From the NCBI GenBank assembly GCA_958450865.1, contig CAUDNY010000002.1:124001-188000 (forward strand): a DNA stretch of 64,000 nt, written 5' to 3'. The notes below the pieces were generated by a model. The model ran no database searches and was not told where the DNA came from. It worked only from the letters and a program-made list of their open reading frames with translations. The position numbers were made by a program, and so were the translations under genes. Positions 59,820-64,000 of this stretch are shown here, piece after piece (position 1 is the stretch's first letter; the number at the start of each line of letters is the position of its first letter). Source of the stretch: an uncultured Collinsella sp. (lineage in GTDB: Bacteria > Actinomycetota > Coriobacteriia > Coriobacteriales > Coriobacteriaceae).

Positions 59820-61949
59820 CTAGGCCTGATCAGCACCTGCGGTCTCCAAACCGATCAAACGGAACGGGTCGGCCACGCCACCGATCGACTTTTGGAGCTC
59901 GCGCTGGCGCTGTGAATCTTGCACCGCCTGCATCGTCAGCACGCGACGAGCCTCATCGTCGAGTGAACGGTCCTGACGCAACTTGGCCTGCGCGGCTCGC
60001 ATGCGACGTTTGATGGTGTAGAGCTCGAGCGTATCGAGCATAAAGACGATGTTCGTCTCGGTCGGGTGCTTGCTCGTCGCCGAGATGCGCCCGGCGCTGA
60101 CAAGCGACGCCGCCTCGGGACACACCGCCCGCGCCGCATCCATGCATGCCGCAGGATCGGTTCCCGGCGGCGTTGCGAGCACGGCCCACGCAATGGACTC
60201 GTGACGCGGGTCGACCCACTCGATAGAACAAATGCGATCGGCATACGTGCGGAACAGATCGGGGTAGCTCGTGAGCATCGTCAGCAGCTCGCGCTCCCCC
60301 GCCAGGGATTTCCGCTCCAGATCGGTCAAAACAACCGGCATCGACGGAGCTGCCGCCGCGCTTGAACTATCGGCAACGGACGCAGCGCTTTCCACCCCCG
60401 CCGGCACATCGATTGGCGGCAGATCCTCGTCGACCTCAACCGGCGCGGCCCCATAGGCATCAAGCGGAACGTAGTCGTACGGGTCCTCCTCGACCGGTGC
60501 GGACACCGGCGGCGTCGCACCCGCGGCCCAGGCACCGCGACCGGCACTGCGCGCACCAGCCGCACCGCCGCCCGAACTTCGTCCCTGCGAACCGCCCGCG
60601 CGCTCAGCTTGCGCGCGTTGACGCTCGTAGTTCTGCTCACGCCGGCGCTCGGCATCCTCGCGCTTGGCGACGTCGCGAAACACGCGGCCCGAACTCGCGC
60701 GCACGGTCTCCAGGTCCAAACCCAACAGATCGGCAATCTGGATAAAGTACGTGTCGATCATATAGCTGTCACGTAGCGGATAGATAAGCGTCAGCGCGTC
60801 CTCGAGCGCCTTGGCGCGACCGCCCGGTGTGGTAATGTCGCTCGACTCCTGCAGCGAGCGGTAGACAAAGTCCATGAGGGGCTCGGCCGCGTCAATGCGC
60901 GCCTGAAGCTCCTGGCCGCCATGCGCCGTGATGAACTCCATGGGGTCGTTGCCGTCGGGCAGCACCACACAGCGCAGGTCCATCGAATCCTGCTCGATAA
61001 ACTGAATCGCGCGGCGAGCGGCCTTTTGACCGGCGGCGTCGCCATCGAACATATATACAATGTGCTTGGCAAAACGGGTGAGCGTCTTAACGTGATGTTC
61101 CGTCAGCGCCGTGCCCAGCGTGGCGACGACATTTTTGATCCCCGCCTCCCAGCAGGCGATGCAATCGGTATAGCCCTCCACCACGATGGCAGTATCCTGA
61201 GCAACGATAAACTCCTTGGCCCAGTTAAAGCCATAGAGGTTTCGCTTTTTATGAAACACGCTCGTCTCGGCGGTGTTGAGGTACTTCGGTTGGCCGTCGC
61301 CCATAATGCGCCCGCCAAAGGCAATGTTATGACCCTGCTCGTCAAAGATGGGAAACATCACGCGGTCGTAAAAACGGTCGGCAAGCTGTCCGCTCCCACG
61401 GCTCACGGCCACGTTGGCGTCGATCATCTCCTGCGGGGTAAATCCCGCCTGCGACAGATGCGACACCAACGCGTTGCGACCCGGCGCAAAGCCCAGGCAG
61501 TAGCGGCGACAGACATCTCCGCCCATGCCACGGCTGGCAAAGTACTCGCGCGGACGGCTGTCCTTACCGCGCATAAGCATGGTGTGGTAGAACTGAGCCG
61601 TCTCGGCGCACAGGTCATAGATGCGGGCGCGCTTGGTGCCGCGATCGCGCTGCGCACCGGTATCGTGCAGTTCAATGCCCGCACGATCAGCCAAATAGCG
61701 GATCGACTCGGGAAAACTCAGGTTCTCGCGCTTCATGATGTAGGTAAAGACGTCGCCGCCCTCGCCGCAGCCAAAGCAATGCCACACCTGCGTAGCAGGG
61801 ATAATGTGAAACGATGGGGTCTTTTCGCCATGAAACGGGCAGCAGCCCCAAAACTCATGGCCGCGGGGCTTGAGCTCAACCGTTTCCTGCACGATGGCAA
61901 CCAAGTCTGACGCCGCGCGTACCTGATCTTTTTCCTCATCGCTAATCAC
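59820..61949 (-). CDS. dnaG: DNA primase
   Basis: Makes RNA primers for replication. It is 709 aa. A zinc finger at residues 35-65 has CCPFHGEKTPS and CFGCGEGG. The RNA polymerase core includes YFASRGMG, IFDEQGHNIAFGGR, the Toprim Glu in IVVEGYTDCIA and YMFDGDAAGQKA. A Ser/Gly/Ala/Arg-rich linker (about 430-560) precedes the C-terminal helicase-binding domain. GTG start overlaps the ribF stop by 8 bp. The dnaG-rpoD pair is the conserved macromolecular-synthesis arrangement. Confidence 0.96.
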   Translation of the reverse strand: MISDEEKDQVRAASDLVAIVQETVELKPRGHEFWGCCPFHGEKTPSFHIIPATQVWHCFGCGEGGDVFTYIMKRENLSFPESIRYLADRAGIELHDTGAQRDRGTKRARIYDLCAETAQFYHTMLMRGKDSRPREYFASRGMGGDVCRRYCLGFAPGRNALVSHLSQAGFTPQEMIDANVAVSRGSGQLADRFYDRVMFPIFDEQGHNIAFGGRIMGDGQPKYLNTAETSVFHKKRNLYGFNWAKEFIVAQDTAIVVEGYTDCIACWEAGIKNVVATLGTALTEHHVKTLTRFAKHIVYMFDGDAAGQKAARRAIQFIEQDSMDLRCVVLPDGNDPMEFITAHGGQELQARIDAAEPLMDFVYRSLQESSDITTPGGRAKALEDALTLIYPLRDSYMIDTYFIQIADLLGLDLETVRASSGRVFRDVAKREDAERRREQNYERQRAQAERAGGSQGRSSGGGAAGARSAGRGAWAAGATPPVSAPVEEDPYDYVPLDAYGAAPVEVDEDLPPIDVPAGVESAASVADSSSAAAAPSMPVVLTDLERKSLAGERELLTMLTSYPDLFRTYADRICSIEWVDPRHESIAWAVLATPPGTDPAACMDAARAVCPEAASLVSAGRISATSKHPTETNIVFMLDTLELYTIKRRMRAAQAKLRQDRSLDDEARRVLTMQAVQDSQRQRELQKSIGGVADPFRLIGLETAGADQA

Positions 61950-62949
61950 GGATACTCACCCCCTGCTCACCCAAGTTATGACGGATATCGTCGATATTAC
62001 CCTCGACGGTCGCGATAAGCTCGTCCAGGGAATCGAACACGCGAGACGGACGCAGCCAGCGCATAAACGCCAACGACACGGAAGCGCCATACAGGTCGCC
62101 CGCATAGCCGATCAAGTTGGCCTCGAGATGCGCCGAGGCGGCATCATCGGCATAGGTCGGCGGCAGGCCAACGTTAACGGCAGCAGGCCATACGGTATCG
62201 TCGACCAGCACCAGACCCTCATAGACGCCATCGGCAGGCACTTGGATGCCGTCGGGCACCTGGATGTTTGCCGTGGGAAAGCCCATGTCGGAGCCCTCGT
62301 GACGGCCAGCCGCCACAACGCCGCGCAGCATATAGGGACGGCCGAGAAGCTCGGCAGCCAGCTCCACATGACCCTGAGCCAGCTCATGGCGGATGCGCGT
62401 GGCGCAGATGGTCTGCCCGTTAACGCAGAGCAGGTCGTGACCGTAAACGTCAACCCCACGCTCAGTACCCCAGGCACGCATCTCGGCAACGCCCGAAGCG
62501 CCGCCACGGCCGAGCCTAAAGTCGCTGCCTACACGAATGGAGCGAATGTCGACAACGCGCGACAACAGCGCCAGAAACCCGACATGGTCGAGTGCCGCCA
62601 CGGCGGGCGTAAAGGGAACGGCCACCACCGCATCGACCCCGGTTTGAGCCAGAGCATGCAGGCGGTCGGCCGTCGTCATCAATTTTTGAGCGGGCGAAGG
62701 ACTCACCACGACGTCCGGATCGGGATCGAAGGTGACCACGACCGCTTTGCTACCGTGATCATGCGCATCGCGAATAACCGCGTCGATCAGCTCTTGGTGC
62801 CCACGATGCACGCCATCAAACACGCCAATGGCGATCGATGCGGCACCCAAGAACTCGCACCCATCAAATGCATCGGCAGAAACGATACGGGCCTCATCAA
62901 ACTCACCCGCGAAAAAGATACGCGCGAGCTCGTGGGGCGCCAGCATCAT
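61942..62949 (-). CDS. ribF: bifunctional riboflavin kinase/FAD synthetase
   Basis: Makes FMN and FAD from riboflavin. It is 335 aa. The N-terminal adenylyltransferase has IAIGVFDGVHRGHQELID and the later RVGSDFRLGRGG. The C-terminal kinase has GFPTANIQVPDG and the NVGLPPTY segment. The start overlaps the truB stop by 4 bp. truB-ribF is a widespread pair. Confidence 0.96.
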   Translation of the reverse strand: MMLAPHELARIFFAGEFDEARIVSADAFDGCEFLGAASIAIGVFDGVHRGHQELIDAVIRDAHDHGSKAVVVTFDPDPDVVVSPSPAQKLMTTADRLHALAQTGVDAVVAVPFTPAVAALDHVGFLALLSRVVDIRSIRVGSDFRLGRGGASGVAEMRAWGTERGVDVYGHDLLCVNGQTICATRIRHELAQGHVELAAELLGRPYMLRGVVAAGRHEGSDMGFPTANIQVPDGIQVPADGVYEGLVLVDDTVWPAAVNVGLPPTYADDAASAHLEANLIGYAGDLYGASVSLAFMRWLRPSRVFDSLDELIATVEGNIDDIRHNLGEQGVSIRD

Positions 62950-63878
62950 CGAACACCGCCAATCGCCTGCGGAAAGACGTGCTCCATCACAAAGCGGCCG
63001 CCCTCGATACGAGCAAGCGCCTTGAGACCCCCATCGAGCACGAGCGCGAACGGTGCCTTCGCCGTATCGAAGTCCGCAAGCGCGCGTTCAACGGGAATGC
63101 GGCGACCACAAAGCAGGTCGTCTGCAAGATTACCCGGCAAATCGACACGCGTGGCACCAAGGGCGGCGATGGGATCCAGAGCGAAGCCGGCCGCGGACTC
63201 GGCAGAGAGCTCCTCAACCGCATGACAGGCACCAATGGAAACCACGCCGGAAGCCGTACGGCGCAGCGCGGAAATATGCGCAGCGCTATCGCAAGCGCGA
63301 CCCAGGTCACGAGCGAGCGCGCGAATGTAGGTGCCCTTGCTTACCGAAAACGCCACAGTCCACACACACGTATCACCTTCGCCGCCCACGGCGATGAGGT
63401 CGGCGGTATAGACCTCGACAGGGCGCGGAGGTAGGTCCACCGCATTGCCCTCGCGAGCAGACTTATAGGCGCGAATGCCATTGACCGAGATGGCCGAAAA
63501 CGCCGGCGGCACCTGCATCTGCGGACCAAGCATAGCGGCCAGCTGTTCACGGGCGTAAGCGGGATCGCGCAGCTCGGGCGCAACGGGCACCGTGCGGACG
63601 GCCTCGCCCTCCGCGTCATCGGTATTGGTCTCGACGCCAAACGAAATGTCGGCGACATAACTTTTGGTATCGAGGGTTAGCATACCCAGCAGACGGGTCG
63701 CCTGGCCCACGCCCACCACCATGACACCCGAGGCCATGGGGTCGAGTGTACCGGCATGGCCGACGCGTCGCTCATGGAGGGCGCGTCGGCACTGCGATAC
63801 CACATCGTGGGACGTACAGCCCACCGGCTTATCGACGGCGAGCAGCATATTCAATTGAGAAGGCGTACGACGAGCCAT
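62946..63878 (-). CDS. truB: tRNA pseudouridine-55 synthase
   Basis: Forms pseudouridine 55 in the tRNA T-loop. It is 310 aa. The catalytic Asp is in VGHAGTLDPMASGVMVV near residue 46. Other family blocks are AVDKPVGCTSHDVV at the start and GTYIRALARDLG. It is coupled to ribF. Confidence 0.96.
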   Translation of the reverse strand: MARRTPSQLNMLLAVDKPVGCTSHDVVSQCRRALHERRVGHAGTLDPMASGVMVVGVGQATRLLGMLTLDTKSYVADISFGVETNTDDAEGEAVRTVPVAPELRDPAYAREQLAAMLGPQMQVPPAFSAISVNGIRAYKSAREGNAVDLPPRPVEVYTADLIAVGGEGDTCVWTVAFSVSKGTYIRALARDLGRACDSAAHISALRRTASGVVSIGACHAVEELSAESAAGFALDPIAALGATRVDLPGNLADDLLCGRRIPVERALADFDTAKAPFALVLDGGLKALARIEGGRFVMEHVFPQAIGGVR

Positions 63879-63893
63879 GTACCATCCAAAATG

Positions 63894-64000
63894 TTAGAGC
63901 TCGACGGTCACCGAAGCGGGATCCTCCCCTACCAGCTCGGCCAGCATGGGGAGTGCCGCGGTGAGCGTCTCGAGAATCGTTCCGTTGTTAGAGAAACCAG
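63894..64000 (-). CDS. 3' end of an unidentified gene, cut by the window
   Basis: The last 35 codons are visible, ending with ASVTVEL and TAA at 63894-63896, 15 bp before truB. The fragment contains ILETLTAALPMLAEL. I do not recognise the family from this tail; in related genomes rbfA or a DHH phosphoesterase often precedes truB, but neither signature is visible. Reality is supported by spacing, strand and codon use. Confidence 0.6.
   Translation of the reverse strand, partial: GFSNNGTILETLTAALPMLAELVGEDPASVTVEL

Overview
The window looks like a chromosomal segment of a Coriobacteriia actinobacterium close to Collinsella. This is inferred from the high GC content, the gene order and the protein style; no database search was possible. 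It is almost entirely housekeeping DNA, tightly packed, with most genes on the minus strand in long translationally coupled operons. I support about 60 protein genes (two cut by the window edges), two tRNA genes, one T-box leader, several terminators, several large palindromic elements and one scar of mobile DNA.

Layout. 1-5.6 kb: PTS genes (ptsI, ptsH, a fructose-type EIIBCA) and a divergent RpiR-family regulator. 5.7-18.9 kb: two minus-strand operons, efp-asp23-nusB-xseB-tlyA-nadK-recN and alaS-ruvX-mltG-yqeG-aroK-aroB(like)-pepQ. The aroB-like gene has lost the catalytic signatures of dehydroquinate synthase. 19-25.7 kb: a two-TM small protein, then a SigB-type sigma-factor module (DUF948-like protein, degenerate RsbW-like protein, sigma factor, AI-2E-family permease), followed by rarA, a dGTPase-like HD protein and a small prepilin peptidase. 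25.7-32.3 kb: a GT2 membrane glycosyltransferase, rluD, lspA and ileS, the last behind an Ile-specific T-box. 32.3-35.4 kb: glycerol dehydrogenase, then an AT-rich peptidase E gene, an IS3-type transposase remnant and a recombinase tail. This is the only clearly accessory stretch. 35.4-42.8 kb: a DUF523 protein, ftsH, cobO, a MATE exporter, a SpoU methyltransferase, folA-thyA and a DUF134-NifX fusion. 43-57.8 kb: one long minus-strand cluster in transcription order asp23-yloV/fakA-recG-rsmD-coaD-divIVA-like-yceD-rpmF-plsX-acpP-rnc-smc-ftsY-ffh. 58-64 kb: two identical tRNA-Asn genes, rpoD, dnaG, ribF, truB and the 3' end of one more gene.

How the genes fit together. The plsX/acpP/fakA-like genes link phospholipid acyl supply to the SRP secretion genes (ffh, ftsY), chromosome condensation (smc) and RNA processing (rnc). 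ribF, truB, dnaG and rpoD form the classic macromolecular-synthesis run. The regulatory signals best supported by sequence are the ileS T-box, paired CATATG-centred palindromes flanking the DUF134-NifX promoter, and repeated GGTGAAAG and ACGGTAGGT elements in the fruA/rpiR divergent region. The most unusual items are the degenerate AroB beside an intact AroK, the SigB module with a degenerate anti-sigma protein and no visible RsbV, an antisense terminator layout around the 79-aa membrane protein, and several families of long palindromes or REP-like terminators.
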